Of a DNA stretch of 36,790 nt, positions 24,583 through 31,935 are shown piece after piece. Positions within the stretch are counted from its first letter, which is position 1. Every line of letters begins with the position of its first letter. The notes beneath the pieces were generated by a model that was not told where the DNA came from, did not search any database, and was given only the letters and a program-made list of their open reading frames with translations. This DNA comes from Chromatiaceae bacterium (GTDB lineage Bacteria > Pseudomonadota > Gammaproteobacteria > Chromatiales > Chromatiaceae). Where the stretch lies: assembly GCA_024639005.1 (NCBI GenBank), contig JAHEJD010000014.1:12931-49720 (forward strand), given 5' to 3'. The position numbers were made by a program, and so were the translations under genes.

Positions 24583-25087
24583 CTGGCTCTTTCCTCGTCT
24601 ATGCGGATACATCGGATCCCATGTCTGACGATTTTCGCGCAGACGCAGGGCTACAGGCGACACAGTACTGACCCGATTGCCGGTAGCGGTTTGCGCAGCA
24701 GCCTGGGCCTTGCCCATCGCTCGCCGATGGCAGGTCTCGACACGAAACTCGGGCGCGACCCGCCTATACTGGTACCGGAGATGCACCCCGGGGTGGGCAT
24801 CACGGCAGCGACGCAGAGCAGTAGTATCTGGGCAGTAACCCGAAAGTGTACAAGATTCTCTATGACCCGAAGGTGCGTTGTATCGATCCGGCGTGGCGCC
24901 GCAACGCGGAGGCTCACGGGACTCTCTGCCTCGCACCCCTCTCAGATCTCCGCGCGCTGTTGGAGGCCATCCGGGAGTTCGGCTCGTTAACTTTACGGCC
25001 GGCGTGGCGGAGAAAAGCGCCACATCGGATCGACGATTGCGCAGTGCGGCGCGCATGAATTCTGGAAAAACGGCACAGGACGATGAG
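24583..25087. other. Divergent intergenic region of about 0.5 kb
   Basis: The segment separates a minus-strand operon from a plus-strand one and must carry both promoters. No protein can be supported: frames at 24499-24990 and 24651-24917 have no motif and conflict with each other. A perfect six-base stem GTGGCG/CGCCAC occurs at 25004-25023. In-frame starts at 24878 and 25055 would lengthen the next gene, but its best ribosome site is at 25088. Confidence 0.4.
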
Positions 25088-25429
25088 ATGAACGATGCCG
25101 GCGAGCAACAGGCCCTCTGCCCCCACTGCGGGCAACCACACGACGCAGCCGCGCAAGCCTGCCCTGCCTGCGGGGTGGCCCGCGAGCCGGCGGCAATGCT
25201 TCCGGGTGCGGAGTCAGAGTGGGCCCATGCCAGGGACGGTCTCAAGACGAAATGGGTGGCCTCAGTGATTGCGTTTTGGGTTAGCGTGGTCATCCTGGGA
25301 GTTGTCTTCTTCATAGAACAGCGGCTCAATCTTATGCTTACCTCCATCGCCCTCGGCATGCTGGTCATCGGAATCTGGCTGAAGACCCGATATCAAATGC
25401 ATCTCCGCAACGATCCGAGCAAACATTGA
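25088..25429 (+). CDS. Zinc-ribbon membrane protein
   Basis: Starting at ATG 25088 (AGGA before it) the protein has 113 residues. An N-terminal zinc ribbon, Cys11-x2-Cys14-x10-Cys25-x2-Cys28 (CPHCG, CPACG), is followed by two membrane helices at about residues 60-80 and 85-103. The ribbon would face the cytoplasm. Similar short zinc-ribbon/two-helix proteins are common but uncharacterised. The stop overlaps the start of the next gene (TTGA), so the two probably act together. ATG 25055 is an alternative start. Confidence 0.75.
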   Translation: MNDAGEQQALCPHCGQPHDAAAQACPACGVAREPAAMLPGAESEWAHARDGLKTKWVASVIAFWVSVVILGVVFFIEQRLNLMLTSIALGMLVIGIWLKTRYQMHLRNDPSKH

Positions 25430-25896
25430 CACGCGGCCGCTTAATCGACCTGGGATGCCAGGCTGCCGATTTGCACCATCGGTACCATGAGATCCACAGT
25501 GCCTTGTTCGGTGCGGCTTCATTCCGCTTGATTGTCGATGCACTGCGCGGGCAACGGCGACGTGCGTACAAAGAATGCGCACAGACGCTGCAAGGCCTCC
25601 GCGAGGAGTTGGCCATACTCGAGGGACACATCACCGGTCTTGCACAGGCAGACGCTGCCAAAGGCGTCGACCGCGAAATGCGGCAGGTGCTGCTGGAATA
25701 CACGCGGAGCCTGACCCAGACGGTCGCCGGGCTGGCTACCATCTTCGCGGGCCTGGGGCAAGACGAATCGGCCTACCGCGACCCTGGACCCGAGAGCCGC
25801 TCGCGTTTTACCGAGGACAAGCTTCAATATGACCACCTGCTGTCGCAGCTGGAACGCCTGGGGACCCGGCTCAACAGACTCTTCTCCAACTACTGA
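25426..25896 (+). CDS. Helical cytosolic protein of unknown function
   Basis: The 156-residue product starts at TTG 25426, overlapping the stop of the zinc-ribbon gene as TTGA. It is rich in Leu, Arg, Gln and Glu with heptad-like spacing, especially in QTLQGLREELAILEGHI and LLSQLERLGTRLNRLF, so it should be a helical bundle or coiled coil. There is no signal, membrane helix or motif that I recognise. The tight overlap suggests it partners the membrane protein at the inner face of the membrane. Function unknown. Confidence 0.7.
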   Translation: MTRGRLIDLGCQAADLHHRYHEIHSALFGAASFRLIVDALRGQRRRAYKECAQTLQGLREELAILEGHITGLAQADAAKGVDREMRQVLLEYTRSLTQTVAGLATIFAGLGQDESAYRDPGPESRSRFTEDKLQYDHLLSQLERLGTRLNRLFSNY

Positions 25897-26217
25897 TATG
25901 CGGGTCTTGATGGCCTGGCCGTGCGACGCTATCGCCTCGCTTCCGATACGAGACAAGACGGAATCGAAACAGATAACCATGTGGCCGGTAAGCAGGACCG
26001 GGATGCTTCGCCGGAGGTCAGTATTTGCGGGAAGTCAAAAAAATGCAATAAAAATGTCATAGAAGGCCCTTAGCGCCCGCGCGGCTGTTGCCCAAGGGCG
26101 TAATCAGGCGCATGTTTAACAACAATATCCAAATTACTCACTGTGAATCACGGCATCGGGCGAGGCGCTGGTCTAGGCCGCCTTCGCGCAATCTGCTGCC
26201 TCTTGGAGGACGTAAAA
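25897..26217. other. Intergenic region upstream of PhoU-like/PiT pair
   Basis: The 321-bp segment has no gene I can support. Its middle is A-rich (26030-26060) and holds a Pho-box-like sequence at 26043-26060, so it is probably the promoter region of the following phosphate genes. No -35/-10 pair stands out. An in-frame start at 26143 would extend the next gene, but the strong ribosome site favours 26218. Confidence 0.4.
26043..26060 (+). promoter_or_regulatory. Candidate Pho box upstream of PhoU-like/PiT operon
   Basis: ATGCAAT, AAAA and ATGTCAT form a 7-4-7 direct repeat in the correct orientation. The second heptamer matches CTGTCAT at six of seven positions and the first at four of seven. 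The A-rich spacer is typical. It lies about 158 bases before the DUF47 gene. PhoB control of a phosphate transporter is plausible but unproven. Confidence 0.35.
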
Positions 26218-26898
26218 ATGAAAACGACCAATCCCATAGCCGCCCTGTTCGGGCGGTCGCCGTTCAAGCCCATACAGGCGCACATGCGAGTCGTTCTCGA
26301 ATGCGTGGCCGAGGTCCCGGGGATCTTTCAGGCGGTGGTGGACGGTGATCAGGCCAAGCTGGAGGCGCAGAAAAACCTGATCTTCGAAAAAGAGCAGGCC
26401 GCCGATGAGATCAAGAACCAGCTGCGCGGGCACCTGCCCAAGAGCCTGATGATGCCGGTTGATCGGCGCGACCTGCTGGACGTGCTGGCCATGCAGGATT
26501 CGATTGCAGACACCGCCCAGGATATCGCGGGCATGTTGGTCGAGCGCCGGATGGAGGTGCCGGAAGGCATGGCGGAGCCTCTGATGGCCCTTGTCCATCG
26601 CTGCTTAGACACCTGCAACGCGGCGGGCAAGATCATTGAGGAATTGGATGAGCTGTTGGAAATGGGTTTCCGAGGCCGTGAGGCGAACCAGGTCGAGGAG
26701 ATGGTGGCTAAGCTCAACGTGATCGAGGACGAGACCGACGAGCTGGGCATGCAGCTGACGCGCAGCCTGTTTGCCCAGGAGGACAGCATGTCGGCAGTGT
26801 CGGTGATGTTCTGGTATCAGCTCATCCAGTGGATCGGTGATCTCGCGGACTATGCGGAAAAGGTCGGCGACCGGCTCAGGTTGTTGATCGCTCGCTGA
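26218..26898 (+). CDS. DUF47 (PhoU-like, TIGR00153) protein
   Basis: This 226-residue helical protein is of the DUF47/TIGR00153 type. It has the opening NPIAALFGRSPFKPIQAHM, the EKEQAADEIKNQLRGHLPKSL segment and DRRDLLDVLAMQDSIADTAQDIAGML, which carry the acidic/His-like PhoU helix motifs, plus a C-terminal GDLADYAEKVGDRLRLLIA. The family nearly always precedes a PiT transporter and is thought to control it. An excellent GGAGGA ribosome site precedes ATG 26218. The PiT gene starts 93 bases downstream on the same strand, so the pair is an operon. Confidence 0.94.
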   Translation: MKTTNPIAALFGRSPFKPIQAHMRVVLECVAEVPGIFQAVVDGDQAKLEAQKNLIFEKEQAADEIKNQLRGHLPKSLMMPVDRRDLLDVLAMQDSIADTAQDIAGMLVERRMEVPEGMAEPLMALVHRCLDTCNAAGKIIEELDELLEMGFRGREANQVEEMVAKLNVIEDETDELGMQLTRSLFAQEDSMSAVSVMFWYQLIQWIGDLADYAEKVGDRLRLLIAR

Positions 26899-26991
26899 GC
26901 CGAGGAGCGCAGGCGTTGTCAGCCACCACTGAAAATCATGCGGCGATCGCTACACGCGGCCGCTAACCAACGAGAACAATAGGCAAGAGTT

Positions 26992-28257
26992 ATGGAAATC
27001 ATCTCCGAATACGGCACGATCTTTACGGTCATGGCCGTCATCTTCGGTCTCTACATGACCTGGGGTATTGGCGCCAACGATGTCGCCAATGCAATGGGCA
27101 CCTCTGTGGGTTCCGGTGCAATTACCGTCAAACAGGCGATCTTGATCGCAGCGATCTTCGAATTCACCGGCGCCTTTATTGCCGGTGGCTCGGTAACCGC
27201 GACGATCCGCAAGGGGATCATCGACCCATCCGCGATAGCCGGGTCTCCCGAATACCTGGTGTATGGGATGTTGGCGGCCCTCTTGGCCGCGGCGATCTGG
27301 TTGATGGTCGCCTCCTACCGCGGTTGGCCGGTCTCCACCACCCACTCTATTGTGGGTGCGATCGTCGGTTTCGCAGTGGCCGGCATCGGTATGGATGCCG
27401 TCAATTGGGGCAAGATCGGTCAGATCGTCGCCAGCTGGCTGGTCTCGCCGATGCTCGGTGGAGTCCTCGCGCTGCTGTTGATGTTGAGCATCCGCAAGTT
27501 GATCCTGAATGCCGACAACCCCTTTGCCAAGGCCAAGAAGTATGGCCCCCTCTATGTGTTCCTGGTGGGCTTCATCGTCAGCCTGGTCACGCTGTTCAAG
27601 GGCCTGAAGCACCTCAAGCTCGAATTCTCCATGGGCGAGAGCTTCGTGATAGCCGTCATCTTCGGGCTCATCGTCGCCTTCATCGGAAGGCTGATGATCA
27701 ACCGTGTCCATGTGGATGAGACGGCCGATCGCGATTTCCACTACGCCAGCGTCGAGAAGGCCTTCGTGCCGATGATGATCTTCACCGCCTGCGCGATGGC
27801 CTTCGCCCACGGCTCCAACGACGTGGCGAACGGCATCGGGCCGCTGGCCGCGGTCATCTCGATTGTCGAGAGTGGCGGCGAGGTGGCGCAGAAGGCGTCG
27901 CTGCCGATCTGGATACTGCTGCTCGGCGGTGTCGGCATCGTGGTCGGCCTGGCCACCATGGGCTGGAAGGTGATGCAGACCATCGGCACCAAGATCACCG
28001 AACTGACCCCGACGCGTGGCTACTGCGCGACCCTGGCCGCAGCCACTACGGTCGTACTGGCCTCCAAGACGGGTCTACCGGTATCGACCACGCATATCGC
28101 GGTGGGTGCGGTCATGGGGGTCGGCCTGGCACGGGGCCTGGGTGCCCTGGATCTGCGCGTGATCGGAAATATCGTGATGTCCTGGGTGGTCACGCTGCCG
28201 GCCGGTGGCATACTGGCGGCTATCTTCTTTTTCATCTTCAAGGGCATCTTCGGCTAG
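26992..28257 (+). CDS. PiT-family inorganic phosphate transporter
   Basis: The 421-residue inner-membrane protein has the twin PiT signatures: GANDVANAMGT at about residues 27-37 and GSNDVANGIGP in the second half. The repeated STTHSIVGAIVG and STTHIAVGAVMG motifs are also present. About ten to eleven membrane segments are visible, with a short central cytoplasmic loop. PiT proteins import metal-phosphate or phosphate with H+ or Na+. It is paired with the PhoU-like gene upstream. It gives this locus a second phosphate carrier in addition to the Na+/Pi cotransporter at 19310-21115, probably of different affinity. Confidence 0.95.
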   Translation: MEIISEYGTIFTVMAVIFGLYMTWGIGANDVANAMGTSVGSGAITVKQAILIAAIFEFTGAFIAGGSVTATIRKGIIDPSAIAGSPEYLVYGMLAALLAAAIWLMVASYRGWPVSTTHSIVGAIVGFAVAGIGMDAVNWGKIGQIVASWLVSPMLGGVLALLLMLSIRKLILNADNPFAKAKKYGPLYVFLVGFIVSLVTLFKGLKHLKLEFSMGESFVIAVIFGLIVAFIGRLMINRVHVDETADRDFHYASVEKAFVPMMIFTACAMAFAHGSNDVANGIGPLAAVISIVESGGEVAQKASLPIWILLLGGVGIVVGLATMGWKVMQTIGTKITELTPTRGYCATLAAATTVVLASKTGLPVSTTHIAVGAVMGVGLARGLGALDLRVIGNIVMSWVVTLPAGGILAAIFFFIFKGIFG

Positions 28258-28354
28258 CCGGCCGGAAGTTTCCGCCCGCCCGCGCGGGTCTGCCGATGCC
28301 TTCGCTGTATCGGTGACCCGCGTGCACTGGTGATGCCCAGTCTCTGTAACCGAA

Positions 28355-28972
28355 ATGTTCGAGTTAGCTACAACGCCATGTTCTGGGCTGCACTACATGA
28401 AAGGCCTGGCCTTTCCACTGGACGTCAAGTTCCGACAGGTGCTGGTCACCGGGCCACCCGGGGCCGGCAAGACCACGCTGATTCGACAGCTCGGCGGTTG
28501 GTCGGAAGAGGGCTATCTCGACCTCAGCCGGCCGCGTTGGTGGACCGACCAGGCCCTCGCCATCCGTCCGCGCGAGATTCATCTGGGGTTGCCTTTCATC
28601 GGCTTTACGCAAGCGCTCGCGGTTTTCGACCCGGAATGGCTGCAGGGCAAGTCTCATCCGCGGCTGGACCTGCGGCGCATCCGGGTCCCGCCGCCCAAGC
28701 GCCACCTGCTTTCGACCGATTGGCGGGGAAGGTATGTATTCGAGTTTCTGTTGCCGTCGGCCGAGGCGCTGTTCGAACAGCGCAGCCTGCGTGCGCGTCG
28801 CGGCACTCACCCGGTAGATCGCCAGCTCAGTCCGGAGCTCGTGACAGCCCAGCTGGAGGTATTTCATCAGTGTGCTCTCCACCTTGCACGCAGCGGCGTT
28901 CGCGTCTACATAAGGCGAGGGGTCTCCAGTCCCCCCGACTGTATCGTCTATACGGCGCGCGCCGATGAATAA
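28355..28972 (+). CDS. P-loop NTPase paired with FHA phosphatase
   Basis: The 205-residue protein has a clear Walker A, GPPGAGKTT at residues 33-41, followed by a short strand LGGWSEEGYLDLSRPRWW that is unlike most AAA proteins. A distant Walker B is not obvious; FVEF- or DLRR-type acidic strands are the only candidates. The C-terminal half has a beta-strand pattern (RVYIRRGVSS) but no named domain. The start is ATG 28355 or 28397. The last eight bases overlap the start of the phosphatase gene, so the two are co-translated. It may be a kinase or NTPase opposing the phosphatase, which is inference. Confidence 0.75.
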   Translation: MFELATTPCSGLHYMKGLAFPLDVKFRQVLVTGPPGAGKTTLIRQLGGWSEEGYLDLSRPRWWTDQALAIRPREIHLGLPFIGFTQALAVFDPEWLQGKSHPRLDLRRIRVPPPKRHLLSTDWRGRYVFEFLLPSAEALFEQRSLRARRGTHPVDRQLSPELVTAQLEVFHQCALHLARSGVRVYIRRGVSSPPDCIVYTARADE

Positions 28973-30419
28973 GTCGTCTGTCAATTCCAACCCAGACCTG
29001 CTGAAGCGCCTTCGCCGGGCCTTCTCGGGTCTGAGTCGTTGTCCGCAGTTGAAGCTACGCGACGCCTACCGGCTGGTAGACGGCAGTGTGCGCGTGCCCT
29101 ACGAGGGGTTCCCGATCGAGCTGCTGCTGGGCAATGACGGCAAGAGGCTGCATCTGTATCCCGAGTACCCTCTGCAGGGTGACGGGAAACCCGGCGGGTC
29201 GCCGAATTTTCTGATCGAGGAGCCGGATCATGCCGCCGGCACGGCCATCAGCGGTTTCCTGCGCCTCGAGCCTGGACAGGAGCTCACTCTCGGGACGGAA
29301 GATCGACAACAACGGGTCCTGTTCGACTACCCTGACAGCGTCGCGCCGCGTCATCTGAAAGTGGTGCACGATGACGATGCGGTAGTATTCAGGGACAGGA
29401 CGTCGATCGGCACCTGCCTTTCACCGATGCTCAACGTGGAAAAAACGGAGCGGCTTGCCTGTCTGCGGCGCGTGTTGGAGATCTTCGGTGGCCCGCTCAA
29501 GCCGCTGCGAAAGGGCGACGCCCTCGCATTGATCGAGCAGGTCAACCATGTCATGAAGAACGAGGTGTTTCGCCCCCGCGACAGTCGTGGCCTGCCCGGT
29601 GGTCTGCTGCAGCTGCCGGGCGAGCTGACGCCTATTGTGGTGGCCGACCTGCATGGGCGGGTCGAAAACCTGCTGGTGATCCTCAGTCATAATGGCTTCC
29701 TGCGCGCCCTGGAGAAGGGAGAGGCCTGTTTGGTGATCCTCGGCGATGCGGTCCATTCGGAACGCGATGGGGAGTTGGAAGAAATGGACGACTCGATGCT
29801 CATGATGGACCTGATATTTCGTCTCAAACTCCGTTTCCCGGAAAACTTCTTTTTCCTGCGGGGCAACCATGACAGTTTCTCCGAGGATATTGGCAAGGGC
29901 GGGGTACCGCAGGGGCTACTGTGGAAGCGCGCCTTGAAGAAGGCGCGCGGCCCGGATTATCGCAGGGCCATGCAACGCTACTACGACCTGCTGCCCTATG
30001 CGGTGACCTCGCCGGATTTTTGTGCCACACATGCGGCACCGCCGAGGAACAAGATCTCGGTGGATAAGTTGATCGAGATCCATCGCTATCCCGGTTTGGT
30101 CAAGGAACTGATCAATAATCGCATGTTGCGAAGTAACCGGCCCAGCGGATACACGAAGGGCGATGTCCGGCGATTCCGCAAGGCCCTCGGTGTGTCGCCC
30201 GAGACCCCGTTCATCGTCGGCCACACGCCCATGGACCGGACCGATACCTACTGGCTAAATGTGGGAGGGGCCGACAATCATCATATCCTGTACAGCGCCG
30301 GCGAGACCTGGGTCGGTACCATTACGCGGATCCATGGAGAGATGTGTCCGATGAGGTACCCTTGCGAACCCGAGCTTCGGCACTACTCACCCGATCAAGG
30401 AGAGCGGGTCGTCCCGTAA
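28965..30419 (+). CDS. FHA-domain PPP-family serine/threonine phosphatase
   Basis: This 484-residue protein has an N-terminal FHA-like domain at about residues 98-155 (GTEDRQQRVLFDYPDSVAPRHLK, then RDRTSIGTCLSP, with Arg129-His130, Ser147 and Gly149-Thr150). A PPP phosphatase domain follows: D228-x-H230-G (ADLHGR), G260-D261 (GDAVHSER), G300-N301-H302-D303, His356 and His420 supply the metal and phosphate ligands. FHA domains bind phosphothreonine, so the enzyme may recognise and dephosphorylate marked proteins. The gene overlaps the preceding P-loop gene. The next gene begins about 340 bases later. No serine/threonine kinase of the Hanks type is visible in the window. Confidence 0.9.
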   Translation: MNKSSVNSNPDLLKRLRRAFSGLSRCPQLKLRDAYRLVDGSVRVPYEGFPIELLLGNDGKRLHLYPEYPLQGDGKPGGSPNFLIEEPDHAAGTAISGFLRLEPGQELTLGTEDRQQRVLFDYPDSVAPRHLKVVHDDDAVVFRDRTSIGTCLSPMLNVEKTERLACLRRVLEIFGGPLKPLRKGDALALIEQVNHVMKNEVFRPRDSRGLPGGLLQLPGELTPIVVADLHGRVENLLVILSHNGFLRALEKGEACLVILGDAVHSERDGELEEMDDSMLMMDLIFRLKLRFPENFFFLRGNHDSFSEDIGKGGVPQGLLWKRALKKARGPDYRRAMQRYYDLLPYAVTSPDFCATHAAPPRNKISVDKLIEIHRYPGLVKELINNRMLRSNRPSGYTKGDVRRFRKALGVSPETPFIVGHTPMDRTDTYWLNVGGADNHHILYSAGETWVGTITRIHGEMCPMRYPCEPELRHYSPDQGERVVP

Positions 30420-30762
30420 GACCGCCTCGGCCGGCGCGGTAGGCCGCTGAGCGAGCTCGCGAACGGCCACTGGGACGAGTGTTTCCCGACCGTGGCGCAG
30501 CGCCCGGAGCACGTCATTCCTTTCTTTGCCTTCGCGCAGTTTGCTTTATGCCTGTGAGGTGCATGTCGTTTCTGCCCCAGACCCGCGCGCTGGTTTGCGA
30601 GACAGCATCGCTGAAATAACGCGCATTGCGCTGCGCTAATTTTTAAAGAAGAATCCAGACGGATGATACATAGAGAACTGCTTCAGGCGCTGACCAGCAG
30701 AAGAAGAAGGAGGCGGCAGATGGTGAGGAGAGTGCGAAACATTTCCGCCATCGCGCGGGGCC
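30420..30762 (+). other. Intergenic region before first 2PGK-like gene
   Basis: This 343-bp segment probably contains the promoter of the downstream signalling genes. It has an AT-rich patch near 30640 (CTAATTTTTAAAG). A 35-residue Arg-rich frame at 30663-30770 (MIHRELLQALTSRRRRRRQM...) overlaps the start of the kinase gene. I regard it as doubtful; it could also be a leader. Confidence 0.35.
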
Positions 30763-31935
30763 GTGGCTAAGAAGCTCGTTATCAAAACCAACACCGGCGA
30801 GCGTATTCCATTCCTTCGCGGTGTATTGGTCGAGTCTTTGGCGCGTTCCGGTCTCTCGTTCCATGATGCTTATCTGGTGGCGCAGTCGATTCGTGGCGGG
30901 CTTGGCGATGACGTCGAGATTAGCGCTGATGCACTAAAGGACCGGGTGGCCTCTGAGGTCCGTAAACGCTTCGGCGAGACGTTGGCGACAGCTTATGAAA
31001 GGGGCTCCGCTGTTCAGCGGCAGATCATGGTCCGCTACGCTGGGGAAGACGCGCCCTTTTCGGCAGGCCTGCTTTCTCGTTCGCTGCAGGCCTGTGCAAT
31101 CAGGCGTGATAATGCGCTGGAGACCGCAAAGCGGGTGCAAGACCACCTGCGGAAAATGGGCGAGGCCGATATAGAGCATCTTGCTCTGAGGCAGGTTGTT
31201 TACGAGCATCTTCAACAACATTGTTCGCAGTCAGCCGCGGATCGCTATCTCTGCTGGCAACTGTTCAGAGACAGTGGTCTTCCTCTGATACTGCTAATCG
31301 GCGGTATCACCGGTACCGGAAAGAGCACGCTGACAACAGAATTGGCTTATCGGTTGAACATCGTCCGTACGCAGTCGACCGACATGATGCGCGAGATCGT
31401 GCGCTCCTATCTTCCTCGAAAAAAAGTTCCCACGCTGGCGTATTCGAGTTTTGAGGCATGGCGTGGTCTGACGAAGCGCGGTGCACCGGGAAACGACCCG
31501 GATAACGACGCCTTGGTCCTCGGTTTCCTCTCCCAGTTCAGTGCAGTAAAAAAAGGACTGGAGGCGACCATTTATCGGGCCGTCAAAGAGGGCCAGGATC
31601 TGATCGTGGACGGGGTGCATGTCTTGCCCTCCCGGCTCGAGCTGGACATCGCCACGGATCAGGCAATCGTGATCCCACTGATGCTGGTTGTGCCTAAACG
31701 GAAAACACTGGCGAAACGCCTCAAAAATCGTGCGCGCGACCAGCCCGAGCGTCCGGCGTCGCGTTACATCCAGGGGCTGGATGAGATATGGGCGCTGCAG
31801 TCGTATCTGGTCAGTGAGGCGGAAGAACATGACGTAGCGCTGATCGTCAACAGCGATATCGACGAGGCCTTACACGCGCTCCTGATGCAGATCAGCGACA
31901 CCATCGCCCGGCGCTTTCCGCCTAGCTCCCGATGA
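30763..31935 (+). CDS. Double-ATP-cone 2-phosphoglycerate-kinase-like protein
   Basis: The 390-residue product (GTG start) has two ATP-cone modules, about residues 4-82 and 87-168. The first reads KLVIKTNTGERIPFLRGVLVESL; the second has the same pattern (MVRYAGEDAPFSAGLLSRSLQ). A P-loop kinase domain follows: Walker A GGITGTGKST (180-189), then RTQSTDMMREIVR, SSFEAWR and DLIVDGVHV. The kinase part resembles archaeal 2-phosphoglycerate kinase, which makes 2,3-bisphosphoglycerate, and plant LPA1-type homologues linked to phytate. Its own substrate is not known. It overlaps the histidine-kinase gene by four bases (ATGA) and has a paralogue at 34465. Confidence 0.88.
   Translation: MAKKLVIKTNTGERIPFLRGVLVESLARSGLSFHDAYLVAQSIRGGLGDDVEISADALKDRVASEVRKRFGETLATAYERGSAVQRQIMVRYAGEDAPFSAGLLSRSLQACAIRRDNALETAKRVQDHLRKMGEADIEHLALRQVVYEHLQQHCSQSAADRYLCWQLFRDSGLPLILLIGGITGTGKSTLTTELAYRLNIVRTQSTDMMREIVRSYLPRKKVPTLAYSSFEAWRGLTKRGAPGNDPDNDALVLGFLSQFSAVKKGLEATIYRAVKEGQDLIVDGVHVLPSRLELDIATDQAIVIPLMLVVPKRKTLAKRLKNRARDQPERPASRYIQGLDEIWALQSYLVSEAEEHDVALIVNSDIDEALHALLMQISDTIARRFPPSSR

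Noticed and set aside
24013-25368. 451-codon version of the CBS gene at 24013-24582
   Set aside because: The extra N-terminal part is Arg/Pro/Ser-rich, overlaps the zinc-ribbon gene on the other strand, and the internal ATG at 24582 has a good ribosome site and starts the CBS fold.
26950-27810. 286-codon minus-strand frame
   Set aside because: Antisense to the PiT gene. Its His/Asp/Gly-rich translation is a typical mirror of membrane-protein codons.
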